A stretch of 15,237 nt of DNA from Candidatus Limnocylindrales bacterium (GTDB lineage Bacteria > Chloroflexota > Limnocylindria > Limnocylindrales > CSP1-4): contig JARLHH010000269.1 in NCBI GenBank assembly GCA_031292335.1, forward strand, positions 1-15,237. The letters are read 5' to 3'. Below, piece after piece: positions 5,278-12,460 of this stretch (positions are counted from its first letter, which is position 1; every line of letters starts with the position of its first letter). The notes under the pieces are model-generated. The model was not told where the DNA came from. It saw only the letters and a program-made list of their open reading frames with translations, and searched no databases. Made by a program: the position numbers and the translations under genes.

Positions 5278-5831
5278 GCAGCCAGGTCCTCGGGATCATC
5301 GAGCCGAAGATGACGCGGGCCGTGGAGGTCCTGGAGCGCGACCTGCAGGGGATTCGGACGGGCCGGGCTTCGACGGCGCTCGTCGAGCGGATCCACGTCG
5401 AGTACTACGGAACGTCCACGCCGCTCAACCAGCTTGCCGGGATCAGCGTGCCGGAGCCGCACCAGATCGTGATCCAGCCCTGGGATCGCAGCGTGCTGGG
5501 CGCCATCGAGAAGGCGATCCTCAAGAGCGACGTGGGGATCACGCCAACCGTCGATGGCACCGCGGTGCGGCTGAACATCCCCCAGCTCACCGAAGAGCGC
5601 CGCCACGACATCGTCAAGAGCGTCCACAAGCGCATGGAGGAGGCCCGGGTCGAGATCCGGAACCTGCGTCGCGAGGCCGCCGACGCGATCAAGAAGGAGG
5701 AGCGCGACGGCGATCTCGGCACGGACGAGGCGCACCGCGAGCTCGAGGTGCTCCAGAAGGTGACCGACCGCCAGATCGCCGAGGTCGACAAGGTTGGCGG
5801 GGCGAAGGAGCGCGAGGTCCTCGAGGTCTAG
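5274..5831 (+). CDS. frr: Ribosome recycling factor
   Basis: The protein has 185 residues, the exact usual size. RRF, with EF-G, splits the post-termination ribosome. The ATG overlaps the pyrH stop, and GGAGGT (5260-5265) lies 8 nt upstream, an excellent ribosome binding site. Features: the N-terminal helix with MTRAVEVLERDLQGIRTGRAS, the conserved PLNQLAGISVPEPHQIVIQPWD (domain II), LNIPQLTEERRHDIVKSVHK, and the C-terminal long helix RVEIRNLRREAADAIKKEERDG. The uppS GTG begins directly after its stop with no gap. Confidence 0.98.
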   Translation: MSSQVLGIIEPKMTRAVEVLERDLQGIRTGRASTALVERIHVEYYGTSTPLNQLAGISVPEPHQIVIQPWDRSVLGAIEKAILKSDVGITPTVDGTAVRLNIPQLTEERRHDIVKSVHKRMEEARVEIRNLRREAADAIKKEERDGDLGTDEAHRELEVLQKVTDRQIAEVDKVGGAKEREVLEV

Positions 5832-6608
5832 GTGAGCCACGCCCAGCCGGGCCGGGCCGCCGTCGCGCCGCCCGACGCGCCTCCGACACCCGGCGCCCCG
5901 GCGACCGACGCGCCGCCCGAGGTCAGCCCCGGCCCGGCGCACGTGGCGATCATCATGGACGGCAATCGTCGCTGGGCCCGGGCCCACGGCGTGCCGGAGC
6001 TCCAGGGCCACGGCGCGGGGGTCGACAAGATCCACTGGCTGGTGGAGCATGCCATCCGGCGCGGGATCTCGGTCCTGTCTCTCTACGCGTTCAGCCGCGA
6101 GAACTGGGCCCGTTCCGAGGCGGAGGTCGCGGGGCTCTTCTCGCTCCTCGACCAGGCGATTCGCGCGGAGACGCCCGAGCTCGTCCGGCAGGGAGTCCGC
6201 GTCCGGGTGGCCGGGCGCCTGGCCGAGGTTCCCGCCGACGTCCGGGACTCCATCACGGAGGCGCTCGCGGCGACCGAGGGCGGGTCGCGCCTGGTCCTCA
6301 ACATCGCCTTCAACTACGCCGGCCGGACCGAGATCGTCGATGCGGTCCGGGCCATCGTCGCGGCCGGCACGCCGGCGGACGAGATCGACGAGGCGACGAT
6401 CGCGGCCCGGCTCTACACCGCAGGGCTGCCCGATCCCGACCTCGTGATCCGCACCGGCGGCGAGCAGCGCCTCTCGAACTTCCTGATCTGGCAATCCGCC
6501 TACGCGGAGTTCCACTCCTGTCCGGCGCTGTGGCCCGACTTCGACGCCGACACCTTCGACGCGGCGCTCGAGGAGTACGCGGGGCGCGCTCGCCGGTTCG
6601 GGCGCTGA
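5832..6608 (+). CDS. uppS: Undecaprenyl (cis-prenyl) diphosphate synthase
   Basis: The protein has 258 residues. This Mg-dependent cis-prenyltransferase adds isopentenyl units to farnesyl-PP, making the lipid carrier for cell-wall glycan synthesis. Motifs: HVAIIMDGNRRWAR (37-50, catalytic D43), LYAFSRENWAR (84-94), LNIAFNYAGRTEI, and IRTGGEQRLSNFLIWQSAYAEF near the C-terminus with the final RRFGR. The GTG start lies immediately after the frr stop and gives a roughly 36-residue Pro/Ala-rich disordered extension; the only nearby ATG is inside the catalytic motif, so a start there is excluded. It sits in the common uppS-cdsA-dxr-rseP-ispG order, alongside the MEP-pathway genes that provide its substrate. 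Product chain length cannot be read from sequence. Confidence 0.96.
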   Translation: MSHAQPGRAAVAPPDAPPTPGAPATDAPPEVSPGPAHVAIIMDGNRRWARAHGVPELQGHGAGVDKIHWLVEHAIRRGISVLSLYAFSRENWARSEAEVAGLFSLLDQAIRAETPELVRQGVRVRVAGRLAEVPADVRDSITEALAATEGGSRLVLNIAFNYAGRTEIVDAVRAIVAAGTPADEIDEATIAARLYTAGLPDPDLVIRTGGEQRLSNFLIWQSAYAEFHSCPALWPDFDADTFDAALEEYAGRARRFGR

Positions 6609-6609
6609 C

Positions 6610-6621
6610 CCGGTCGACCGG
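6610..6621 (+). repeat. 12-bp perfect palindrome at the uppS-cdsA junction
   Basis: CCGGTCGACCGG fills almost the whole 12-nt gap, and its last G is the first base of the cdsA GTG. In RNA it can fold as CCGG-UCGA-CCGG. There is no Shine-Dalgarno for cdsA, so the element occupies the ribosome-binding zone. The same GGTCGACC core occurs just before rplS (1044-1053). Confidence 0.5.
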
Positions 6622-7484
6622 TGCGCGAGCGGACCCTGGGCGCGCTCGTCATCGTCCCGCTCGTCGGGGTGGCGTTCGCGGCCAGCCCAATCGGCATCGT
6701 CGCCCTCGCGCTCGCGCTGGCGGTGCTCGGCGGGCGCGAGGCGGCCCGGCTCCAGGCGGCCGCCGGACGGCCGACCCTTCGCGGCGGCGTCGCCACCGGG
6801 GCCAGCCTCCTGGTCGCCACGGCGGCGCTGCCCCTGCTGGCCCGCGCCGATGATCCGGCGCACGCCGCGCTGCTGGGTCGCCTGACCGAGGTGTCGCCCG
6901 GTCTCGTCGTGGTCGGGCTGGCGGTGGTCGCGTTCCTGCGGCGCGATCCGGCCGAGGGCTTCGCGGCCTGGTCGGCGACCACGTTCGGGGCGCTGTACGT
7001 GGGCCTGCTGGCTGCCCTCGCGTGGCTCGCGTCGGCAGCCGCGCCCGCTGGGCTCAACGGCGCCGCGGCCACCCTGCTGGGCGCCGGCCGCGCCTGGCCC
7101 GTCCTGCTCGTGGCCGCCGTCTGGAGCTTCGACACCGGCGCGTATCTCGTCGGGCTGACGATCGGGCGGCACCCGTTCCTGCCCTGGATCTCCGCGCGAA
7201 AGACCGTGGAGGGCGTCGCCGGCGGGCTGGTGGCGGCGACGTGCGCGACCGCGGTCATGCTGTCGATCCTCGGGCGCAACCCCGTCGAGGGGCTCCTCCT
7301 GGGGCCGCTCCTGGGGGCCGCGGCGCAGGCGGGCGACCTCGCCGAGAGTCTCCTGAAGCGGGCGGCCGGGGCGAAGGACTCCGGGTCGCTGATCCCCGGG
7401 CACGGCGGGATCCTGGACCGAACCGATTCGTTCCTGTTCGCCGGTCCCCTCCTGGTCGCGTATGTCATCCTCGTCGCGGCCTGA
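6621..7484 (+). CDS. cdsA: Phosphatidate cytidylyltransferase (CDP-DAG synthase)
   Basis: The 287-residue integral membrane enzyme converts phosphatidic acid and CTP to CDP-diacylglycerol, the precursor of anionic phospholipids. Several hydrophobic helices are visible (about 8-36, 58-74, 93-106, 117-140, 160-180, 198-217, 224-236, 271-287). Family motifs are WSFDTGAYLVG (168-178), ISARKTVEGVAGG (190-202), QAGDLAESLLKRAAGAKD (236-253), and the signature KDSGSLIPGHGGILDRTDS (252-270). GTG start, 12 nt after uppS, no clear Shine-Dalgarno; the N-terminus RERTLGALVIVPLV is typical of the family. Its last 23 nt overlap the dxr start. Confidence 0.95.
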   Translation: MRERTLGALVIVPLVGVAFAASPIGIVALALALAVLGGREAARLQAAAGRPTLRGGVATGASLLVATAALPLLARADDPAHAALLGRLTEVSPGLVVVGLAVVAFLRRDPAEGFAAWSATTFGALYVGLLAALAWLASAAAPAGLNGAAATLLGAGRAWPVLLVAAVWSFDTGAYLVGLTIGRHPFLPWISARKTVEGVAGGLVAATCATAVMLSILGRNPVEGLLLGPLLGAAAQAGDLAESLLKRAAGAKDSGSLIPGHGGILDRTDSFLFAGPLLVAYVILVAA

Positions 7485-8691
7485 CCGCTCACGCGGCGTC
7501 GCGCTCCTGGGCTCCGGCGGGTCGATCGGACGCCAGGCGCTCGAGGTGCTGGCCGGGCTCGCCCCGGAGTGGCACGTGGTGGCGCTCGCCACCGGCTCGC
7601 GGGCGTCCCTCCTGGAGGCCCAGGCCCGCCAGTTCCGGCCACGCGCCGTGGCGCTCGGCGACGAGACGCCGCTGGACCTTCCCGCCGGCACGCTTCGGCT
7701 CCACGGCGACGACGCCCTCGTGGAGATGGTGACGCGCGACGACGTCGACCTCGTCGTGGTCGGGACGAGCGGCATCGTGAGCCTGCGGGCGGTGCTGGCG
7801 GCGCTCCGGGCGGGCAAGGTCGTGGCGACCGCCAACAAGGAGACGCTCGTCGCGGGCGGTCACCTCGTCATGGCGGAGGCCCGGGCGCTCGCCGCGGCGA
7901 ACGCCGCCGTCGACCCGGGCGGCCCGCTGGCGCGCCCGCTCGGCTGGCTCCGGCCGATCGACTCGGAGCACTCGGCCATCTGGCAGTGCCTCGCCGGCGA
8001 AGAGATGGCGGGGGTTGCCGCGCTCGTGCTCACGGCGTCGGGCGGCCCGTTCCTCGACACGCCGGCCGAGGCGTTCGCCGGCATCACGCCGGCGATGGCG
8101 CTGCGCCACCCGACCTGGAGCATGGGGGCGAAGATCACGATCGACTCGGCGACGCTCGCCAACAAGGGCCTCGAAATCATCGAGGCGCACTGGCTCTACG
8201 ACGTGGACTACGCGGCGATCGAGGTCGTCATCCATCCGCAGTCGGTGGTCCACTCGGCCGTCCGTTTCGTGGACGGCTCGCTCAAGGCCCAGCTCGGCAC
8301 GCCGGACATGCGGCTCCCCATCCAGTACGCGATCACGTTCCCGTCCCGCCGGCCGTCGCTCGCCGGCGCGCCCGACCTGGTGGCGGCCGGGCGGCTGGAG
8401 TTCCGGTCGCCCGACGTCGCGCGGTTCCCGGCCCTCCGAATCGCCCGCGAGACCGGGCCGCTCGGGTCGCGCGCCAGCGCGGCGCTGATCGCCGCGGACG
8501 ACGTGGCCGTGGCGCGGTTCCTGGACGGGACGCTCGACTTCCCCGGGATCGCGGGCCTGCTCGAGGACGCCGTCGCGCGCTTCGGGACGGGTCCCGGGCA
8601 GGAGCCGGGGTACGATGACCTGGTCGCGCTGGACCGCGAGGTCCGGGCGACGTTCGCCGCGCCGGGAACCAACACGACGCGGCCCGCGTAG
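7462..8691 (+). CDS. dxr: 1-deoxy-D-xylulose 5-phosphate reductoisomerase
   Basis: The protein has 409 residues. Dxr (IspC) turns DXP into MEP with NADPH, the committed step of the non-mevalonate isoprenoid pathway. Motifs: GSGGSIG (17-23; the family normally has GSTGSIG), ANKETLV (124-130), PIDSEHSAIWQ (165-175, metal ligands D167 and E169), LTASGGPF (190-197), HPTWSMGAKITIDSATLANKGLEIIEAHWL (216-245, metal ligand E238), HPQSVVHS, and GTPDMRLPIQYA (279-290). About 15 extra residues (AAVDPGGPLARPLGW) lie just before the PIDSEH motif. The ATG at 7462 lies inside cdsA (23-nt overlap) without a Shine-Dalgarno, but no ATG/GTG/TTG occurs between it and the nucleotide-binding loop. Its TAG stop overlaps the rseP ribosome binding site. 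Confidence 0.97.
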   Translation: MSSSSRPDRSRGVALLGSGGSIGRQALEVLAGLAPEWHVVALATGSRASLLEAQARQFRPRAVALGDETPLDLPAGTLRLHGDDALVEMVTRDDVDLVVVGTSGIVSLRAVLAALRAGKVVATANKETLVAGGHLVMAEARALAAANAAVDPGGPLARPLGWLRPIDSEHSAIWQCLAGEEMAGVAALVLTASGGPFLDTPAEAFAGITPAMALRHPTWSMGAKITIDSATLANKGLEIIEAHWLYDVDYAAIEVVIHPQSVVHSAVRFVDGSLKAQLGTPDMRLPIQYAITFPSRRPSLAGAPDLVAAGRLEFRSPDVARFPALRIARETGPLGSRASAALIAADDVAVARFLDGTLDFPGIAGLLEDAVARFGTGPGQEPGYDDLVALDREVRATFAAPGTNTTRPA

Positions 8692-8699
8692 GAGGATCC

Positions 8700-9854
8700 A
8701 TGCCGGTCATCCAGGGGGCGATCACGATCCTCCTGTTCGTGGTCATCCTGTGCGGCCTCGTCCTCGTCCACGAGCTGGGCCACTTCGTCGTCGCGCGCCT
8801 CTTCGGCATGCGCGTGCACGAGTTCGGGATCGGATTCCCGCCGCGGGCGAAGGTCCTGAGCGATCGCGGCGAGACGATCTACACGCTCAACTGGCTCCCG
8901 ATCGGCGGGTTCGTGCGGCTGGAGGGCGAGGACGGCGACTCCGACGACCCGCGCTCCTTCGCCGTCGCCGCGCTCCCCAAGAAGCTGCTCGTGCTGCTCG
9001 CCGGCGTCGTCATGAACCTGCTCGTCGCGTTCGTCATCTTCACCGCGATCGCCTGGCTCGCGACGCCCCAGGGCGGCCTCACCTTCGACGAGGTCGTGGC
9101 CGGATCTCCCGCGGCCCAGGCCGGGCTCCAGGCGGGCGAGGCGATCCTCGCCATCGACGGGTCGACCTTCGACCTGCTGCCGAGCCCGCAGGCGGGCCAG
9201 GACGCGATCGACGCGCTTCGCAATCGAGCGGGCCAGACGGTCACGCTCCTGGTGCGCGCCGTGGACGGCGCGGAGCGCGACGTGACGGTGACGCTCCGGC
9301 CGCCGGACGTCGCGGCGACCCAGGGCGCCCTGGGAATCCGGAGCGCGGGCCTGGTCTTCAGCGGCGCCTATGCGGGCCGTGACCCGGTGGCGGCGGTCGG
9401 CGCGGGGGCGGCCTGGACGGTCAGCGCGTTCCGCCTCATCGCCGACGGCCTCGCGTCGCTCGTCTCCTCCGTGGCGTCGAACCCGACCCAGGCACCCCCC
9501 GTGAGCGGGCCGGTCGGGATCGCGGTCCAGGTCGGCGACGTCTTCTGGCAGCTTGGGCCGATCTTCACGCTCTACCTGGCGGGCCTGCTGTCGGCGAACC
9601 TTGCCCTGGTCAACATCCTGCCGTTCCCGCCGCTCGATGGGGGCCGGATGCTGGTGATCCTGCTGCGGTCCCTGTTCGCGCGCGGCGGGGCGGTCCTGCG
9701 GCGGGCCGGGTTCCGCGGCCGGGGTCCCTCGGCGGAGACGGCGATCTCGATCGAGCGCCTCACCTACCTGGTCGGGTTCGTCTTCCTCTTCGGGTTCCTC
9801 ATCTGGATCACGTACTTCGACGTCGCCCGCCAGGTGACCGGAGGAACGCCGTGA
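8700..9854 (+). CDS. rseP: RseP/RasP-type site-2 intramembrane metalloprotease
   Basis: The 384-residue membrane zinc protease of the S2P family cleaves substrates such as anti-sigma factors and signal-peptide remnants within the membrane. Zinc motif HELGH is at 24-28 in the first transmembrane helix (about 6-23); the second conserved motif, NILPFPPLDGG, is at 305-315 (D313 third ligand). One PDZ domain spans about 125-205 (FDEVVAGSPAAQAGLQAGEAILAIDG). Other helices are about 94-120, 287-305 and 354-372. One PDZ rather than the two of E. coli RseP is usual outside proteobacteria. The ATG is preceded by AGGAGG (8690-8695). The substrate here is unknown; the position between dxr and ispG is the common conserved one and implies no MEP role. 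Confidence 0.95.
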   Translation: MPVIQGAITILLFVVILCGLVLVHELGHFVVARLFGMRVHEFGIGFPPRAKVLSDRGETIYTLNWLPIGGFVRLEGEDGDSDDPRSFAVAALPKKLLVLLAGVVMNLLVAFVIFTAIAWLATPQGGLTFDEVVAGSPAAQAGLQAGEAILAIDGSTFDLLPSPQAGQDAIDALRNRAGQTVTLLVRAVDGAERDVTVTLRPPDVAATQGALGIRSAGLVFSGAYAGRDPVAAVGAGAAWTVSAFRLIADGLASLVSSVASNPTQAPPVSGPVGIAVQVGDVFWQLGPIFTLYLAGLLSANLALVNILPFPPLDGGRMLVILLRSLFARGGAVLRRAGFRGRGPSAETAISIERLTYLVGFVFLFGFLIWITYFDVARQVTGGTP

Positions 9855-11116
9855 CGGAAGCGGAGCGGTTGCGCCCGGTGCGCCGGCCCACGGTGACCGT
9901 CGACGTCGGCGGCGTGCCGGTCGGGAGCGCCCATCCGATCGTCGTCCAGTCGATGACGAACACGGACACCGCGGACGCCGACGCGACGGCCCTGCAGGTG
10001 GTCCGGCTGGCCGGGGCCGGCTCCCAGCTGGTCCGGGTGACCGTGAACACGGAGGCGGCGGCCGCGGCGGTCCCGGAGATGGTCCGCAAGGTCCGCGACC
10101 TTGGCTTCGACACGCCCATCGTGGGCGACTTCCACTACAACGGGCACCAGCTCCTGGCCGACTACCCGGAGATGGCGCGGACGCTCGCGAAGTACCGGAT
10201 CAACCCCGGCAACGTGGGCGGCAAGCGCCACGACGACAACTTCCAGACGATCGTGCGGATCGCGATCGAGCACGACCGGCCGGTCCGGATCGGCGTCAAC
10301 TGGGGCTCGCTGGACCCGGCCCTGCTCACCGCGATGATGGAGGCCAACGCGGCGCTCGCGACGCCCCGCGACAGCCGGGACGTCATGATCGAGGCCATGC
10401 TCGCGTCCGCCCTCCGCTCCGCGGAGCTGGCCGAAGAGACTGGGCTGGGGCACGACCGGATCATCCTGAGCGCGAAGGTGTCGGGCGTCCGCGACCTCGT
10501 CGACGTCTACCACCGGCTGGCCGCCCGCTGCGACTACCCGCTCCACCTCGGTCTCACGGAGGCCGGGATGGGCATGAAGGGGATCGTCGCCTCGACGGCG
10601 GGCCTCAGCGTCCTGCTCAGCGAGGGGATCGGGGACACCATCCGGGTGTCACTGACGCCGGAGCCGGGCGCCGGGCGGGAGCTCGAGGTCGAGGTCGCCC
10701 AGCAGATCCTCCAGTCGCTCGGGCTGCGCAGCTTCGTTCCCCAGGTGAGCGCCTGCCCGGGCTGCGGGCGGACCACGTCCGTCTTCTTCCAGGAGATGGC
10801 GCGCGACATCCAGGATCACCTCAGGGAGCGGATGCCGGCCTGGCGCACGCTCCACCCCGGGGTCGAGGATCTCCGCGTCGCGGTCATGGGGTGCGTCGTG
10901 AACGGGCCGGGGGAGAGCAAGCACGCGGATATCGGCATCAGCCTGCCCGGCACGTTCGAGGCGCCGGTGGCACCCGTGTTCGTCGACGGCAAGCTGCACG
11001 ACACGTACCGCGGCGAGGACATCGTGGAGCGTTTCATCCAGCTGCTCGAGGAGTACGTGGCGCGCCGCTACCCGACTCCGGGGAGCGGCGCGGAAGCGGT
11101 CGCCGCCCGCGGCTGA
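9851..11116 (+). CDS. ispG: 4-hydroxy-3-methylbut-2-enyl diphosphate synthase (IspG/GcpE)
   Basis: The 421-residue 4Fe-4S enzyme converts MEcPP to HMBPP, the penultimate MEP-pathway step, using ferredoxin or flavodoxin electrons. GTG start overlaps the rseP TGA (GTGA), with GGAGG (9840-9844) 6 nt upstream. The N-terminal TIM barrel carries PIVVQSMTNTDTAD (29-42), GDFHYN (92-97), YRINPGNVG (115-123), RIGVNWGSL (146-154) and LGLTEAG (233-239). The C-terminal reductase-like domain has the cluster ligands C302 and C305 (ACPGCGRTT) and C348 with catalytic E355 (GCVVNGPGE). The size corresponds to the usual two-domain bacterial enzyme without the plant-type insert. Last gene of the rpsB-led unit, followed by a hairpin. 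Confidence 0.97.
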   Translation: MTEAERLRPVRRPTVTVDVGGVPVGSAHPIVVQSMTNTDTADADATALQVVRLAGAGSQLVRVTVNTEAAAAAVPEMVRKVRDLGFDTPIVGDFHYNGHQLLADYPEMARTLAKYRINPGNVGGKRHDDNFQTIVRIAIEHDRPVRIGVNWGSLDPALLTAMMEANAALATPRDSRDVMIEAMLASALRSAELAEETGLGHDRIILSAKVSGVRDLVDVYHRLAARCDYPLHLGLTEAGMGMKGIVASTAGLSVLLSEGIGDTIRVSLTPEPGAGRELEVEVAQQILQSLGLRSFVPQVSACPGCGRTTSVFFQEMARDIQDHLRERMPAWRTLHPGVEDLRVAVMGCVVNGPGESKHADIGISLPGTFEAPVAPVFVDGKLHDTYRGEDIVERFIQLLEEYVARRYPTPGSGAEAVAARG

Positions 11117-11124
11117 CGGGCCGG

Positions 11125-11148
11125 GGGACGCCGCGGGAGCGGCGTTCC
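11125..11148 (+). terminator. Terminator-like hairpin after ispG
   Basis: GGGACGCCGC (11125-11134) pairs with GCGGCGTTCC (11139-11148) around GGGA, 10 bp with one G-U, starting 8 nt after the ispG stop. No U-tract follows. It resembles the rplS hairpin, which also ends in GTTCC. The position between the end of a long operon and a new promoter supports a 3'-end role. Confidence 0.55.
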
Positions 11149-11187
11149 AGCCTGCGCCGGCCCCGCGCTGCTGGGATAGGGCCCGGG

Positions 11188-11204
11188 TGGGGTATACTCC
11201 GCCC
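11188..11204 (+). promoter_or_regulatory. Promoter for nusA operon (motif copy 3)
   Basis: TATACT (11193-11198) is followed by CCGCCC, the same core as the rplS promoter. A TG at 11188-11189 is 3 nt rather than 1 nt from the hexamer, so the extended -10 is imperfect; no clear -35 is visible. Expected start is about 11204-11206, which puts a terminator-like hairpin roughly 22 nt into the transcript and gives a leader of about 104 nt. Confidence 0.68.
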
Positions 11205-11226
11205 AACTTCGACCGCGCCGCTCCAT

Positions 11227-11255
11227 GACGTGGGTGACCCCCACGTCTTTCTTTC
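11227..11255 (+). terminator. Leader terminator (attenuator candidate) upstream of nusA
   Basis: GACGTGGG (11227-11234) pairs perfectly with CCCACGTC (11240-11247) around a TGACC loop and runs straight into TTTCTTTC (11248-11255). This is the only hairpin with a real U-tract in the window, conspicuous in such GC-rich DNA. It lies between the nusA promoter and the nusA ribosome binding site, so it would terminate most leader transcripts early. NusA itself stimulates termination at such hairpins, and nusA of Bacillus subtilis is known to be autoregulated by NusA-dependent attenuation; the same logic here is inference. Confidence 0.72.
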
Positions 11256-11308
11256 GGTTGGCAGGGACGGGTCGCCCGGGGTCGACAACGAGTTGGGAGG
11301 TGGACGAC

Positions 11309-12460
11309 ATGAGCCGCGATTTCGTGGGCGCCCTCCTCCAGCTCAACGCAGAGAAGGGCGTCCCCCGGGAGCAGCTCATCCTGACGATCGCGGACGCGAT
11401 CGAGTCCGCCTACCGCCGGATCCCCGGCAACGAGGACGTCCGGGTCCGGATCGACCCGGAGCGCGGCGAGATGCTGGTGACCCGCGAGCGCCGCGTGGTC
11501 GACGTCGTGGAGGATCCCCTCACGGAGCTGACCGTGGAGGACGCGCGCGCGATCAAGCCGGATGCCGAGGTGGGCGAGGAGATCGTCACCGAGCAGCTGG
11601 GGCAGGACGCGTTCGGGCGGATCGGGGCCCAGACCGCCAAGCAGGTCGTGCTGCAGCGCCTTCGCGAGGCGGAGCGCGACGTGGTCTACGACCAGTTCGC
11701 GAGCCGCGAGGGCGACCTGATCACGGGGACGGTGAACCGGGTCGAGCCGCGCGCCATCATCCTCGACCTCGGCAAGGCGGAGGCGATCCTGGCCACCACG
11801 GAGCAGTCGCCCGTGGAGCACTACCGGATCGGCCAGAACGTCAAGGCGTTCGTGCTGGAGGTGCGGCGCGCGCCGCGCGGCCCTCAGGTGCTGGTGAGCC
11901 GCACCCACAAGGGCTTCCTGCGCCGCCTGTTCGAGCTCGAGGTCCCGGAGATCCACGCCGGTACCGTGGAGATCAAGGCGATCGCCCGCGAGCCCGGCAG
12001 CCGCTCGAAGGTGGCCGTCGCGTCCCGGCAGGAGGGTCTCGACCCGGTCGGGGCCACGGTCGGCCAGCGCGGGGCGCGGGTCCAGGCGGTGGTCGCCGAG
12101 CTGGCCGGCGAGAAGATCGACGTGATCGAATGGAGCGACGACCCGGCGGTCTTCGTCGCGAAGGCCCTCAGCCCGGCCCAGGTCGTGGCGGTCCACATCG
12201 ACGAGGAGCACCGGATCGCGAACGTCGTGGTGCCGGAGAAGATGCTCTCGCTCGCGATCGGGCGGGAAGGCCAGAACGCACGGCTGGCGGCCAAGATGAC
12301 CGGCTGGCGGATCGACATCCGCAGCGACGTGCAGGCCCACGAGCCGGTCTCCGTTCCGCGGGTCGGGCCCGTCGAGGCCGGGGCACAGGCCATGCCGGCG
12401 GTGGACGAGGCCCGGGAGCCGGAAGCCGCGGACGTCCCTGCGGCGGAGGTGGCACCGTAG
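11309..12460 (+). CDS. nusA: Transcription termination/antitermination factor NusA
   Basis: The 383-residue protein binds RNA polymerase and nascent RNA, modulating pausing, intrinsic termination and rRNA antitermination. ATG at 11309 was chosen for its GGGAGG (11295-11300) with 8-nt spacing and the normal N-terminus MSRDFVGALLQLNAEKGVP; the frame is open upstream through the attenuator hairpin. Domains: polymerase-binding N-terminal domain (1-130), S1 domain (about 133-200), KH1 with the VGQRGARVQAVVAEL loop (about 246-275) and KH2 with LAIGREGQNARLAAKMTGWRIDI (315-337). About 45 acidic, disordered residues follow; the C-terminal acidic repeats of E. coli NusA are absent, as in most non-proteobacteria. 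ylxR follows immediately. rimP, often just upstream of nusA, is not here. Confidence 0.97.
   Translation: MSRDFVGALLQLNAEKGVPREQLILTIADAIESAYRRIPGNEDVRVRIDPERGEMLVTRERRVVDVVEDPLTELTVEDARAIKPDAEVGEEIVTEQLGQDAFGRIGAQTAKQVVLQRLREAERDVVYDQFASREGDLITGTVNRVEPRAIILDLGKAEAILATTEQSPVEHYRIGQNVKAFVLEVRRAPRGPQVLVSRTHKGFLRRLFELEVPEIHAGTVEIKAIAREPGSRSKVAVASRQEGLDPVGATVGQRGARVQAVVAELAGEKIDVIEWSDDPAVFVAKALSPAQVVAVHIDEEHRIANVVVPEKMLSLAIGREGQNARLAAKMTGWRIDIRSDVQAHEPVSVPRVGPVEAGAQAMPAVDEAREPEAADVPAAEVAP

Noticed and set aside
5085..7838. 917-residue open frame on the minus strand opposite frr-uppS-cdsA-dxr
   Set aside because: It lies opposite well-identified genes, is rich in Arg/Gly/Asp/Pro and matches no family I recognise. 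Long antisense frames are expected when GC-rich codons avoid stops.
11225..11308. Earlier ATG (11225) as the nusA start
   Set aside because: It would put the terminator hairpin inside the coding region, has no SD, and the extra 28 residues (MTWVTPTSFF...) do not match NusA; the ATG at 11309 has GGGAGG at 8 nt.
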